Notes under the pieces: generated by a model | Databases searched by the model: none | Told to the model about the DNA's origin: nothing | What the model saw: only the letters and a program-made list of their open reading frames with translations | Translations under genes and position numbers: made by a program | DNA from: a virus | Direction: 5' to 3' (one strand) | DNA: 64,000 nt | IMG/VR virus record: IMGVR_UViG_3300019763_000001 | Span: 1-64,000 of that record | In this document: positions 26,896 to 35,749 of the stretch, in pieces | Layout of the letters: each line of letters opens with the position of its first letter | How positions within the stretch are numbered: the stretch's first letter is position 1

Positions 26896-26925
26896 CGAAA
26901 AGGCCTGCCGAAGCAAGCCCTTTTA
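26896..26925 (-). terminator. Rho-independent terminator (minus)
   Basis: On the minus strand AAAAGGGCTTGC-TTCG-GCAGGCCTTTT forms a stem with a UUCG loop and a U-rich end, right after the gene at 26932. Confidence 0.75.
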
Positions 26926-26931
26926 TCTTAA

Positions 26932-27522
26932 TTACTGAGTATAAACGCTAGTTGTCCAACTTGTGAATACATCTTCGGTTTTCGATGTTCCACCTACATG
27001 TGTATTGGTGTTATAGTTCGTTGTCTCTGTAACCCCACCACCGTTAAATGTTGCAGTTACATTGCTTACACCGCTTACGCTAACATTATTGTCAAAGGCT
27101 GTATTTGTAACAAGTGAACCTTTTGACTTAGACGCACTGCCACCAACTGTTAAAGAACCAATATTAGAGCTAACATCACAATACTGCTCAACAATCTTAC
27201 CCGTTGTTGTGGATGTTTGATTGAAATCAGTTTTTGTTGTTACGTCTTTGTCGATACTCACTTTAACATCAATATCAGGTGCTTCATATGAAGCTGTATT
27301 GCAGATGTCGCCACATCCAAAACGTTGAGTGTTTAGCTTATCACCGTACACGAAATTTGCTTGTTCTTGTACAGTTGTTGAGCCTGTTGTTGTCGATACG
27401 ACATTCTGTTGTGTTGTACGTACACCGCTAGTTACCGTTTTTGAAATATCAAACGCTTGTGCAGATGAAGCAAAGCTGATAACTGCTGATAATAGTAGTG
27501 TAAAAAGATATGTTTTCTTCAT
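26932..27522 (-). CDS. Secreted Thr/Val-rich protein
   Basis: 196 residues with a clear signal peptide (MKKTYLFTLLLSAVISFASSAQA, cleavage after AQA). The mature part is rich in Thr, Ser, Val and Asn with alternating beta pattern and four cysteines. Not recognised; a periplasmic or surface beta-protein made by the infected cell is likely. Followed directly by a terminator. Confidence 0.75.
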   Translation of the reverse strand: MKKTYLFTLLLSAVISFASSAQAFDISKTVTSGVRTTQQNVVSTTTGSTTVQEQANFVYGDKLNTQRFGCGDICNTASYEAPDIDVKVSIDKDVTTKTDFNQTSTTTGKIVEQYCDVSSNIGSLTVGGSASKSKGSLVTNTAFDNNVSVSGVSNVTATFNGGGVTETTNYNTNTHVGGTSKTEDVFTSWTTSVYTQ

Positions 27523-27562
27523 TTGTAAATCTCCTATTTCTGTTTTAAGTGTTTATTGCTAA

Positions 27563-28054
27563 TTAAACTGTTGCTGCTAAATCATTTTTATAAGTAGCTA
27601 CAGAATTCTGTTGATTCATAGAATCGATTTGCTTATATACATCTGCAGTAGATGCAAATGCTAGATAAATTGTATATAACGCCGATAGGAATGGCAAAAA
27701 GATGATCACAGCTAAACCTAGAACGATATTATGCCCAACATCTCGCATTCGGCGAACGTGAGCACCATACCATCCTAACATCATTTGAACACACGCTAAG
27801 ATAAAGAATACTATCATAAGTGGGTTCATTTCTTTAGGCATAAGTTTATCACCTTGAATTGCACCTTCGCTTGATACCCCCAAAGCTAATCCAATCATAA
27901 TAAGCAAAATGCATAGAAGGATTTGACAACCAACCGCTAAGAAAAATTTACCGGCTGACATTCGCCCAGAAAATGATGGAAGCCAAAGCTTGTTATTCAC
28001 GTTTGGGACGATTTGTTGAACTTGCATTGTTGTAGTTACTGTTTGAGTTTGCAT
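27563..28054 (-). CDS. DUF805-like inner membrane protein
   Basis: 163 residues, three to four membrane helices (FLAVGCQILLCILLIMIGLAL, PLMIVFFILACVQMMLGWYG, IVLGLAVIIFLPFLSALYTI) and the DUF805 signature VRRMRDVGHN between helices 2 and 3. Function of the family is unknown. Confidence 0.78.
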   Translation of the reverse strand: MQTQTVTTTMQVQQIVPNVNNKLWLPSFSGRMSAGKFFLAVGCQILLCILLIMIGLALGVSSEGAIQGDKLMPKEMNPLMIVFFILACVQMMLGWYGAHVRRMRDVGHNIVLGLAVIIFLPFLSALYTIYLAFASTADVYKQIDSMNQQNSVATYKNDLAATV

Positions 28055-28089
28055 TTTTAATTTCTCCTAATTTTAATTACATATGTTCT

Positions 28090-28404
28090 TTAGTTGCTTA
28101 AAACTTTTTGTAGTTGTTCAATAACATTTCGTAGAGCTTTTTCATCTTTCAAATAAGCTGAAGCATCATCTACTTTATCTGGGAAACATGTTCCGCAGTA
28201 GGTAAAACTTCCATCCCCATTGATATAATATGCCATAACGTAATCGTTTGAAACATCTATATTGTTATCATCATTAAACTGCCGAACGAATACACAATCT
28301 CGCTCAATCACTTTCCCGTTTGCTAATGAAACAGTATGTGTATCGACGATAACATCAAATCCACGTCTACTTGCGAAATTCTTTGTTGTTTTAGATAGTG
28401 ACAT
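28090..28404 (-). CDS. Hypothetical protein, 104 aa
   Basis: Mixed-composition soluble protein (MSLSKTTKNFASRRGFDVIV) with one CGTC pair. Not recognised. Confidence 0.6.
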   Translation of the reverse strand: MSLSKTTKNFASRRGFDVIVDTHTVSLANGKVIERDCVFVRQFNDDNNIDVSNDYVMAYYINGDGSFTYCGTCFPDKVDDASAYLKDEKALRNVIEQLQKVLSN

Positions 28405-28471
28405 TTTCGTTTTCTCTTTATTTTTGAATTAAGTATATATTAAACAGTTTTTGAAAGAATTGCAATAGTTT

Positions 28472-28717
28472 TTACAGATTTTTAATCAAATAATTTAAAC
28501 AGTCATTGAGTGTTGATATATTCTCAATCTCAGCATCATCAATTTCAATGTCAAAGTTGTCTTCAATAGACATGATCAAAATGAAAAAATCCAAAGAGTC
28601 ATAACCCATATCATTAAAATCTTTTTCCATATCTGGCGACAATTCTCCGTTTAACGACGTATGGAAACAGCTTAACAATTTATCTTTGATTTCACTTTCT
28701 GTCATTTTCATAGCCAT
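28472..28717 (-). CDS. Acyl carrier protein
   Basis: 81 residues, acidic, four-helix ACP pattern with the phosphopantetheine serine in GYDSLDFFIL (residues about 39-48). Phage-encoded ACP could be charged by host AcpS and feed lipid or quorum-sensing chemistry, or bind host enzymes. Neighbours give no biosynthetic partner, so the role is open. Confidence 0.85.
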   Translation of the reverse strand: MAMKMTESEIKDKLLSCFHTSLNGELSPDMEKDFNDMGYDSLDFFILIMSIEDNFDIEIDDAEIENISTLNDCLNYLIKNL

Positions 28718-28732
28718 ATTACATTTACCTCC

Positions 28733-29548
28733 TTATACAAAACTTCTTTTCTTGATTTCTGATAATTCCATCATTGCTTTGTTTATATTAGCTCGCAACT
28801 CTCTAATAGACTCAATCTTTTCGTCAATCTCAGATCCATTGCGCTCATAGCATAATTCAACTGAAATTGTGTCACCATTGTTGACGATGTTGTACACAGC
28901 TTGCATTTTATCGCAAATCTTATCTGGATAATTTTTATCAAATGCCGTTCCAGTTAGCCACATGACCCGTCTATCGTTTGAGCTTTTATGAGTTATAACG
29001 ATATCCTTATCAGAATCTAAAAATCTATCAATTCGTTTCGATCCTATCGCTTCATATTTTGAATCAACAAAGCCGTAAGAAACAAGAGAATTTAAAAACA
29101 TTCTCATAGTTAAATCGCTACAGCCATTTCTATTGAAGCGTATTGTATAATCCTTAGTGAAATTTCTCATCACTTCATCAAAATCTGAGCATTGGACAAA
29201 CGTGTATCTACCTATGATGCATTCTTTCGGAAACGATGGTAACACGCAACTAACCATTTCAACAAACTTATCAGGTGTTTCTGCAAATACTTTATCAAAT
29301 GAAGATTGATCAATATATTCGCTCGTGACTATAGATATAGTGCCATTAACGACATTAGCTATAATAACATCACCCTCACATTTAAAGTGGTCAAATCCGA
29401 CAAGTCCAGAGATGATGCTGTCGATATTTGAATCATCAGCATCAATCACCATACCCAAACTTACCAGTTGATAAACTGTTTTAGTGAACGTCTTTTGTGT
29501 AAATCGAGATAAAGAAATACACACAATCTGTGCTTTATCTGATGTCAT
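28733..29548 (-). CDS. Hypothetical protein, 271 aa
   Basis: Soluble protein (MTSDKAQIVCISLSRF); no motif recognised. Predicted alpha/beta. Ends 15 bases before the ACP start region, likely same transcript. Confidence 0.65.
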   Translation of the reverse strand: MTSDKAQIVCISLSRFTQKTFTKTVYQLVSLGMVIDADDSNIDSIISGLVGFDHFKCEGDVIIANVVNGTISIVTSEYIDQSSFDKVFAETPDKFVEMVSCVLPSFPKECIIGRYTFVQCSDFDEVMRNFTKDYTIRFNRNGCSDLTMRMFLNSLVSYGFVDSKYEAIGSKRIDRFLDSDKDIVITHKSSNDRRVMWLTGTAFDKNYPDKICDKMQAVYNIVNNGDTISVELCYERNGSEIDEKIESIRELRANINKAMMELSEIKKRSFV

Positions 29549-29573
29549 TATATTGTCTCCTTTGCATGTATTA

Positions 29574-30041
29574 TTACTTGTTATTCCATTTTAGGCAATG
29601 TAAATCATGATTACCAACTTTCATCATCTTGTAGCTATCACTAACCCAATTAGGGATACGCTTAACTTTACTTGGGTTTAGATAATTTTTGAAACAACTT
29701 TCAGTTAGAAATGGCATTCCATTGAACTTATATGAGTACAATACTTGAACTGCCATATTGAGCGTTCTCTGAGTTTTCTTCTTTTGTTTGTGCTTATCAC
29801 TATTAAAAGAATATTGGTAATACTTGCCAGCTTTTTGTCTAACAACCGCACAAACATCATTTGGGTAATGCTTAGTGTCGTTAGTTCTGTGAATAATGTT
29901 TTCATAGACGACTCGCATCCCTTCAACACCCTCCCCAGAAGCTTCATACATCATTGCCTCAATTAAGCAATTTTCTTCAACTTTGGAAGATACTGATTGC
30001 GAATTGTATAAGTCTAACGCTAAGGCAAGTTCAATCAACAT
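29574..30041 (-). CDS. SleB-like cell wall hydrolase
   Basis: 155 residues matching the Hydrolase_2/SleB family: CLIEAMMYEASGEGVEGM with catalytic Glu, VVYENIIHRTND, YPNDVCAVVRQ, YQYSFN. No signal peptide. Could be the phage endolysin or a lytic transglycosylase; its position among non-structural genes leaves this open. Confidence 0.8.
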   Translation of the reverse strand: MLIELALALDLYNSQSVSSKVEENCLIEAMMYEASGEGVEGMRVVYENIIHRTNDTKHYPNDVCAVVRQKAGKYYQYSFNSDKHKQKKKTQRTLNMAVQVLYSYKFNGMPFLTESCFKNYLNPSKVKRIPNWVSDSYKMMKVGNHDLHCLKWNNK

Positions 30042-30042
30042 T

Positions 30043-30303
30043 TCATTTCTCTAAAATTGCGATATATTGTTTTAGTGCTTCATCGAAGCTGACGTTATTT
30101 TCCATGTTGGTGAATTTATTAGTCTCGGTAATAAACCATCTAACGTTAAACCAACGAGTTGTTGGGCAGAATGATAATACTAAGTAGTCCTCTCCATCAT
30201 AGTGAATATATACTGGAGCTTCCAATGCAGCTCTATGATCAACATCTTCAATTTTTGACAGGTAGTTAATTCTTTGTCTTTGATCTAATCCCAATATACT
30301 CAT
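30043..30303 (-). CDS. Hypothetical protein, 86 aa
   Basis: Begins MSILGLDQRQRINYLSK. Overlaps the next gene by 4 bases and lies one base from the SleB-like gene, so cotranscribed. Not recognised. Confidence 0.6.
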   Translation of the reverse strand: MSILGLDQRQRINYLSKIEDVDHRAALEAPVYIHYDGEDYLVLSFCPTTRWFNVRWFITETNKFTNMENNVSFDEALKQYIAILEK

Positions 30304-30476
30304 TTCATATACTCCTTGAGTGCTTCATTAAGTTCTGCAATTTTACTGTCACACATACTAACATTCTCAGTATCAGGTTCGCCGCACCATGCTGTTAGAT
30401 AAAAATGACGATTCATATACCAGCCATCAATTTCATTGTTTATACGTGCAATTGCTAGTTCATTTTGAGTTGACAT
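30300..30476 (-). CDS. Hypothetical protein, 58 aa
   Basis: Start at ATG 30476 (MSTQNELAIARINN). Small acidic protein; not recognised. A weak late-type element TATAAATG (minus, about 30508-30515) lies upstream. Confidence 0.55.
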   Translation of the reverse strand: MSTQNELAIARINNEIDGWYMNRHFYLTAWCGEPDTENVSMCDSKIAELNEALKEYMK

Positions 30477-30544
30477 AATCAATACACTCTTTATTGGCTC
30501 ATTTATATAGTATATTTTAGTTATTTTAGAGCAAAAATCAACAA

Positions 30545-30793
30545 TTATTTTTCATTAATCGTTTCAATTGGTACACATGTTATCTTACTTTTATCTAGAG
30601 ATAGCGCTGATACAGATTTATTGTCAAGGCAGTATAGCAAATATACTTCTATCGCTTGTGTGCTATTAAATGCCCATACATGTTTCGTTAGAATTGACCA
30701 AAATGTATCTTTATTGAATAGAACTGCACCACTAACTGTATACAATCGTTTTTCGCTACAGTTGATTTTATCATTCATATCATTTGATGACAT
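30545..30793 (-). CDS. Hypothetical protein, 82 aa
   Basis: Soluble protein with two Cys; not recognised. It has its own upstream promoter-like sequence (30849-30878). Confidence 0.6.
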   Translation of the reverse strand: MSSNDMNDKINCSEKRLYTVSGAVLFNKDTFWSILTKHVWAFNSTQAIEVYLLYCLDNKSVSALSLDKSKITCVPIETINEK

Positions 30794-30818
30794 TCTTATG
30801 TACTCCTAAGAAATAAAA

Positions 30819-30846
30819 AAGGGTGATACATCTCTGTACCACCCTT
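30819..30846 (-). terminator. Rho-independent terminator (minus)
   Basis: On the minus strand AAGGGTGGTAC pairs with GTATCACCCTT (one G-U) and is followed by TTTTATTTCTT. It ends the gp2-like transcript. Confidence 0.78.
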
Positions 30847-30848
30847 GT

Positions 30849-30878
30849 ATTATAGCATCAACATTTCTGTTTTTGCAA
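30849..30878 (-). promoter_or_regulatory. sigma70-like promoter (minus)
   Basis: TTGCAA (30873-30878), 18 bases, TATAAT (30849-30854) on the minus strand, upstream of the gene at 30545-30793. Its start point falls next to the upstream unit's terminator. Confidence 0.5.
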
Positions 30879-30902
30879 GATGTTCTTTCCCTAAAAGAAT
30901 CA

Positions 30903-31565
30903 TCAACCTCTAGCTTTTTTAAGCTCTTTTCTCTGAATTGCTTGAGCATTGCTACCATCTTTACTAACAAATCTTTCTGATGGCAAAAACATCATCAATT
31001 CCCAATCTTGAGCAGGTATGAATAGAAACTGACTTCTAACACGATCCCACCGATATTGCTTAACGGCAGCTTTAAACAAGTAGCTATTCGACATAGCTTT
31101 TAGTTGCGCCCATTGAGCTTTAATTTTTGTGCTCTTCCTGAATCGTTTTTCTGTTCTTAAATCCAACAACACTTCAAACGCAGCTAATCTTAATGCAGGA
31201 GGAAGATAGTGGACATTAATTCCAACAAAACCTGTTTCAGTAAAATCTATGATCAATGATAAAGGTAATCTATCAAAATAAGGCAATGTACCCTCTTCAA
31301 AACCTATTGCATCATAACTAAAAAGGTAAAAACCAAAAAGTTTTGGCTTAGCGGTTAAGTTTCCAGTCTTACCTTGCATGAGCTTTGGTAAGCGAACTCT
31401 ATTGAAATTCTTTCGCCCGATTGTTGAAAACCATTTTCTAGACCTAGCAATGTTCCTTCTCGCGTTAGGTCCAACAGATCTGCGATAAGATGCAGCAAGC
31501 GATTTCAATAAATCATTGCTCTGTTGATTATCATATTCTAAGTATGGTTGCTGTTTATTAGGCAT
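30903..31565 (-). CDS. 2: DNA end protector-like protein (gp2-like)
   Basis: 220 residues, basic. Contains FGFYLFSYDAIGFEEGTLPYFDRLPL, GINVHYLPPALRL and a C-terminal WDRVRSQFLFIPAQDWELMMFLPSERF, the pattern I recall for T4 gp2-type proteins that protect packaged DNA ends from RecBCD. A late promoter (31742) and a terminator frame it as a single late unit. The family name rests on memory of the motif. Confidence 0.6.
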   Translation of the reverse strand: MPNKQQPYLEYDNQQSNDLLKSLAASYRRSVGPNARRNIARSRKWFSTIGRKNFNRVRLPKLMQGKTGNLTAKPKLFGFYLFSYDAIGFEEGTLPYFDRLPLSLIIDFTETGFVGINVHYLPPALRLAAFEVLLDLRTEKRFRKSTKIKAQWAQLKAMSNSYLFKAAVKQYRWDRVRSQFLFIPAQDWELMMFLPSERFVSKDGSNAQAIQRKELKKARG

Positions 31566-31757
31566 AGGAAATAATTCTTAATAGAGGGTTGATAGTGAGG
31601 GTGAGAGTATCAGGACAGCACATTTTTCATCTGTGTGATAAGCGATACTCTCTAGGAGAAAATTGATGGAGTGAGTAAGATCCGTGACCAGCCTCATTTA
31701 TGTTTTACTGCATTGGATTAAACTACTCACCCACATAAACTTATTTATATCTTCAAA
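31566..31757 (-). other. Structured late leader before gp2-like gene
   Basis: 192 bases with no convincing gene. On the minus strand, after the late promoter, two long-range pairings occur: GTGAGTA with TACTCAC (about 31729/31675) and GAGAGTATC with GATACTCTC (about 31647-31655 with 31601-31609). A 39-codon frame (31578-31697) lacks a ribosome site. Reads as a structured 5' leader or small RNA. Confidence 0.4.
31742..31749 (-). promoter_or_regulatory. T4-type late promoter TATAAATA (minus)
   Basis: Exact late element on the minus strand, between gp32's end and the gp2-like gene. Confidence 0.65.
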
Positions 31758-32876
31758 TTAAAGACCATCTAAACCATCAAGCAAATCATCAAATTCATCA
31801 TCGATTGAAGCTTTTTCTGTTTTTGCTTTAGCTTCTACTTCGTTTTTATCGATACTTTCTTCAAGGCTATCTAAGAAATCATCATCAGTATCATCTTTCT
31901 TAGATTCAGCGTTCTGTTTACTAGGCTCAACGAACTTATCACCTTCTTTAGGCTTGCTTGGTTCGTATTTTTTATCTGAAGCTGGTTGATCATCAAACAC
32001 ATCTTCTTTTTGTGAAACAGTGCCACCTTTCTGAGCAATAATATCAGCAGCTAATAGACCATACACGTCTTTAACTTTACCTTGAAGCTCTTCATAAGAT
32101 TTAATCTTACTTGGATCAATGAAGTCGAATAGGGAATGAGTTTGTTTCCAAATCTCTTCTTGCTTAGCTTCATCACCATCCATAAATTCGCAAGGTGAAG
32201 ACCATTTAGCGCTACCCCAATCAGCAACACGCATCTTTTGACCATTGAATTCCTTCTCTTCAGTTTCGAGATTAAGAATTAGATCTGCACCATCAGAACC
32301 GAATGAGAATGGGTCGATTGGAGTGTCATCTTCAAATTTTGGAGTATCAGCTTTATCTAGGAATTTGAATAGAGACTTATTGATGCGCATCAATTTGACT
32401 TGACCATTCATTTCTGGGTTAAACTTATCACTGATGATGAAAACGTTAACAATACGCTCTTCTTGACGTTGAATAGCTTGTGCTTTTTTCTTCCAATCTT
32501 CTGATTCATCATCCCAAAGAGCTGTTTTCAATTCACCCATAGGATCTGGTTCTTCTTTGCCAAGCATCTTACGAGATAATTCGCCATACCATTTATTAGT
32601 TTTCTTATTCTGATAGCTATATTTGACTCGATATGCTAATGGTGTCAACATATCTTCAGGAATTTCACCAGATTCCACCCGCTCAAAATCTTTGTAAGGT
32701 GCTGGCATGATGCGTAAACGAGCAGAAATTAATGTACCGTCGCTAGATTTAGCGGGAGTATAAAAACGATCATCTTTAGAGCGATATGCACCAGACTTTT
32801 CTAAATTTTTACGTAGGTTTGATAGGTTAGAGCCTTCAGTTTTAGATTTTTTCTTCATTTTTGAAAACATTGACAT
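31758..32876 (-). CDS. 32: Single-stranded DNA-binding protein, gp32-like
   Basis: 372 residues (T4 gp32: 301). N-terminal LAST-type basic stretch, core with aromatic/basic pattern (WYGELSRKMLGKEEPDPMG, LMRINKSLFKFLDKADTP), and an acidic C-terminal tail (DDEFDDLLDGLDGL) used for partner binding. The Cys residues of the T4 zinc site are absent where YQNKKTNKWYGELSRKML aligns, so this version appears zinc-free. Coats ssDNA in replication and repair. Confidence 0.9.
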   Translation of the reverse strand: MSMFSKMKKKSKTEGSNLSNLRKNLEKSGAYRSKDDRFYTPAKSSDGTLISARLRIMPAPYKDFERVESGEIPEDMLTPLAYRVKYSYQNKKTNKWYGELSRKMLGKEEPDPMGELKTALWDDESEDWKKKAQAIQRQEERIVNVFIISDKFNPEMNGQVKLMRINKSLFKFLDKADTPKFEDDTPIDPFSFGSDGADLILNLETEEKEFNGQKMRVADWGSAKWSSPCEFMDGDEAKQEEIWKQTHSLFDFIDPSKIKSYEELQGKVKDVYGLLAADIIAQKGGTVSQKEDVFDDQPASDKKYEPSKPKEGDKFVEPSKQNAESKKDDTDDDFLDSLEESIDKNEVEAKAKTEKASIDDEFDDLLDGLDGL

Positions 32877-32936
32877 AATTTAATTTCCTTTAAAAAATTT
32901 CGGTGTCTTAACAGTTTACCGATAGTTGTTTGTGAT

Positions 32937-33191
32937 TTACTCTTTATCAATTAGCTTTAAAATATCTTCATTTTTGTTTGTTGATTTTTTAAGCAATTTA
33001 TTTTCTCTAGCTTCATATTCAACAGCAGATAAAATTCTACTGTTAAGATACTTATTTATATTTGAATAATCAACACCAAATTCTTCACATGCTATCACTA
33101 ATGCATCTATGTATAAAACTTCATGTTGATTCACTACATTTTCAACATATAGGCAAAACGTATTCTTATCATCTTGAGATACTTTACTCAT
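32937..33191 (-). CDS. 33: Late transcription coactivator-like protein (gp33-like)
   Basis: 84 residues. The stretch HEVLYIDALVIACEEFGVDYSNINKYLNSRILSAVEYEARENKLLKK resembles the short helical gp33 proteins of T4-like phages, which bridge the sliding clamp and RNA polymerase at late promoters. Position next to gp32 also fits T4 (33-59-32). A TATAAATA element (minus, 33053-33060) lies within it, facing gp32. Assignment is tentative. Confidence 0.5.
   Translation of the reverse strand: MSKVSQDDKNTFCLYVENVVNQHEVLYIDALVIACEEFGVDYSNINKYLNSRILSAVEYEARENKLLKKSTNKNEDILKLIDKE
33053..33060 (-). promoter_or_regulatory. Possible internal late promoter for gp32
   Basis: TATAAATA on the minus strand, 177 bases before the gp32 start and inside the gp33-like gene. 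T4 gp32 also has late transcription. Confidence 0.4.
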
Positions 33192-33559
33192 TAAAAACTC
33201 CCTTTGAACATATCACTAGCTTGACTTGATCTGTATCCAGTCATATTTTTATCGATATCCCTGAATTTATCTTTAAGCCATTCCGGAGCTTTTACACCTG
33301 TACCTGAGATAATGTTAGCTGATGTTTCTTTTTCTGCTTTCTTATCAGGCATAGTATCATTGATTAAGTCGTATCCACAATTGTTACAGTACTTTTGCTT
33401 AGGGTTAGAGAATATTGTTCTAATGCTTTTACTTTCGCAATTTTGACAAACGTCGTGTTTAGGTTCGCCACCAAAAGCTTTTTCGTAGTTGTTGTTAAAT
33501 TCTTTACTGTTGTTTCTCGATATTAACGAGTCGCCAGTCACATCATTTTGTGTTGCCAT
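33191..33559 (-). CDS. Zinc-ribbon protein, 122 aa
   Basis: Two CxxC pairs (CQNCES and CNNCGYD) spaced about 18 residues apart form a likely zinc ribbon at residues 38-62. The rest is hydrophilic. The stop overlaps the next start by one base. Role unknown; could bind DNA or the transcription machinery. Confidence 0.7.
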   Translation of the reverse strand: MATQNDVTGDSLISRNNSKEFNNNYEKAFGGEPKHDVCQNCESKSIRTIFSNPKQKYCNNCGYDLINDTMPDKKAEKETSANIISGTGVKAPEWLKDKFRDIDKNMTGYRSSQASDMFKGSF

Positions 33560-33561
33560 TT

Positions 33562-34089
33562 TTATTCCTCACTGCGATATACGAATATTTTACAAACATC
33601 TATCACCTCTAGATAACTGATCGGGTTATACACTTTACTGATAGCTAGACACTCAAAACAATCATAATTTAGATAGACAGGATTATGTATGACGCTATTA
33701 ATTTTAGCATTGTCAACTACAGTCATGCTGAACTCATCGATTAGATTCAATAACGTTGGATTTGTCATATACAATTCATATATAAACTTACCACCTACAA
33801 CAACAGTATCTGCAGGCAACTTACTAAGTTTATCAACTAACAAATCTATATTGGAAGTGTTGTACGCGCTATGGACATTACTTGATACAACCACCCATTT
33901 TCTATTTGGGCATCTCTGTACATTTTTTGGTAGGGTATCGAATGTTCTTTTACCTATAACACACGTTTTATTCATGGTATAGTCTTTGAAGTGTTTCATG
34001 TCTTCTTTAATGTGTGACCAAGGCAATCCATCATCACACCCAATTAACATATCACTTCCATTATTACTTGCAGCAAAAATCAGTTTCAA
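33562..34089 (-). CDS. Dihydrofolate reductase
   Basis: About 175 residues (180 if ATG 34104 is used). TTG 34089 is preferred because GGAGG lies eight bases before it and MKLIFAASNNG is the normal DHFR start; the upstream ATG contains that ribosome site in its own codons. Motifs: IGCDDGLPWSHIKEDMKHFK, CVIGKRTFDTLP, VVVGGKFIYELY. Regenerates THF for the phage thymidylate synthase. Confidence 0.85.
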   Translation of the reverse strand: MKLIFAASNNGSDMLIGCDDGLPWSHIKEDMKHFKDYTMNKTCVIGKRTFDTLPKNVQRCPNRKWVVVSSNVHSAYNTSNIDLLVDKLSKLPADTVVVGGKFIYELYMTNPTLLNLIDEFSMTVVDNAKINSVIHNPVYLNYDCFECLAISKVYNPISYLEVIDVCKIFVYRSEE

Positions 34090-34131
34090 TTCAAAATCCT
34101 CCAACTACTGGGATTCTATCCAATTGTTTAA

Positions 34132-34719
34132 TTAAAAGTCTTTATCAGTTTTCAAATCATGTTTATTCATAAAACATCGTCCATTCATAAAACAATCTGC
34201 AACTATAGAATACTCAATGTAGAAGTTGCCAAAGCTATAATACCATTTGTTCGTTCTTTCATCAACAAATATATTATTATCTCCATTGAAAATATCGTCC
34301 ATATCGACACTTATAACACATTTGTCAATATGCAGATCAACTGTTAACTTATCTAAATTATGTACGAGCTTGTATCTAGAGCGAGAGATTATTTCATCTG
34401 CAAGATTATCGAACGTATCAAAGAATTTAATGGCACGTTTACTCCGTTTTGTACAGATATTGAGCATCTCAACAACCCATCCTGGTACATGATGGGTTGT
34501 TGCAATATATCCGTATATTGGAAGCATATTGTCTCTAGCGGTTCTCTCTAGGACTTCATACACATCAACTGGGGCCATGCATTTAAGTGGTTGCACATAC
34601 AATAACTCTATATTAGCATCCTCTTCAATATCGACAATTTCGACTCCATCAATAGCTTCTATGATTTTGCTAACATTGTCATCAACAGATCCTATTTTTG
34701 TAAGTAGAACTTTAAACAT
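34132..34719 (-). CDS. Hypothetical protein, 195 aa
   Basis: Soluble alpha/beta protein (MFKVLLTKIGSVDDN), with a His/Pro segment ATTHHVPGW. Overlaps the HD-domain gene by 8 bases. Not recognised. Confidence 0.6.
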   Translation of the reverse strand: MFKVLLTKIGSVDDNVSKIIEAIDGVEIVDIEEDANIELLYVQPLKCMAPVDVYEVLERTARDNMLPIYGYIATTHHVPGWVVEMLNICTKRSKRAIKFFDTFDNLADEIISRSRYKLVHNLDKLTVDLHIDKCVISVDMDDIFNGDNNIFVDERTNKWYYSFGNFYIEYSIVADCFMNGRCFMNKHDLKTDKDF

Positions 34720-35350
34720 TATTCATTCTCCCAATAACATCAAATATAGAGGTTGGAGTTGTTAATTTAGATCCACATTTGTGATCTAAAGATGTACTTC
34801 CATCATTCAAAAACGCATTCAATGAACTGCTATATAACTCAACAATATCAGTTTTCATCACGCATTTGACAGCACTCTCAGATAAAAAGATGATTGAGTT
34901 GACGTAACATAGATTTAAAATATCATTGCTAACTGGATCATTTCTGTTACCAAATCTAGCTAGATAGAAAGAAGGCTCGATACATCTATCTAAAGCCTCA
35001 AATAGATCGTATAGTACGCGATTATTTGAATATAGTTGAGACTTTAAATCTACATACAATGGATCAACAATGGCTTTTGCTTTGTTCCACTTTTCTTTAT
35101 CAATAAAGAACTCTTTAACTGGACCATTAACATCAGATAGAATCGATTCGTGACGATCATGAATGATACATACTTGTAAGAATAAGAGTTTATCGGAATC
35201 ATTTACAAATTCATCAACAACGAAGTCTAGAAAATACATAGCTAAGTTGCATAATGCTCCTGTATGCTCCTGAATTGTTTGACGCTTAACGACACTTGCC
35301 GTATTGAAACGCTCAACTGCATCCATTCTTACAATATCTATCAACTTCAT
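34712..35350 (-). CDS. HD-domain phosphohydrolase (YfbR-like)
   Basis: 212 residues. RFNTASVVKRQTIQEHTG supplies the first His and IIHDRHESILSDV the HD pair and following acidic residues; the order matches 5'-nucleotidase YfbR-type HD proteins. Could turn over dNMPs in the nucleotide pathway. Specificity unproven. Confidence 0.75.
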   Translation of the reverse strand: MKLIDIVRMDAVERFNTASVVKRQTIQEHTGALCNLAMYFLDFVVDEFVNDSDKLLFLQVCIIHDRHESILSDVNGPVKEFFIDKEKWNKAKAIVDPLYVDLKSQLYSNNRVLYDLFEALDRCIEPSFYLARFGNRNDPVSNDILNLCYVNSIIFLSESAVKCVMKTDIVELYSSSLNAFLNDGSTSLDHKCGSKLTTPTSIFDVIGRMNNV

Positions 35351-35401
35351 GATCTTATCACCTTTTTGTTTGTGTATATATGTTAAAACAATTCGATTCT
35401 A

Positions 35402-35731
35402 TTAAAAAATCCGTAAGCCTGATATTCCTTCATAATTAGACTTAGAACGAAGTGCATGTTGCTCTTTAAATGATTGAACCTGTTCAAGTTCGCTCTTAGT
35501 TGGAATTTTCATAGTCAATGCTCCTGTTATTGGAGAAGTATACCGTTGAACGAATGATCGTACAAATTTAGCGTAATCACCGTCATTCATTTTAAAAGTA
35601 GCTTTACTCCAACCAATTTGAGCATTTTCATCATATGCTGCATTGTGTTCAGCTGCTAAGCGTTTCTTAGTAGCTTGCTTAACTGATGGAATATGACCAA
35701 ATTCATTAACTTCAATTGTTTGATTTTGCAT
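35402..35731 (-). CDS. Hypothetical protein, 109 aa
   Basis: Hydrophilic protein (MQNQTIEVNEFGHIPSVKQ). Sits between GroES-like and HD genes. Not recognised. Confidence 0.65.
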   Translation of the reverse strand: MQNQTIEVNEFGHIPSVKQATKKRLAAEHNAAYDENAQIGWSKATFKMNDGDYAKFVRSFVQRYTSPITGALTMKIPTKSELEQVQSFKEQHALRSKSNYEGISGLRIF

Positions 35732-35749
35732 AATTTATTCTCCTGCGAA

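Noticed and set aside
31578-31697. 39-codon frame in the leader before the gp2-like gene
   Set aside because: No ribosome site and it overlaps strong RNA pairings; kept only as a remark.
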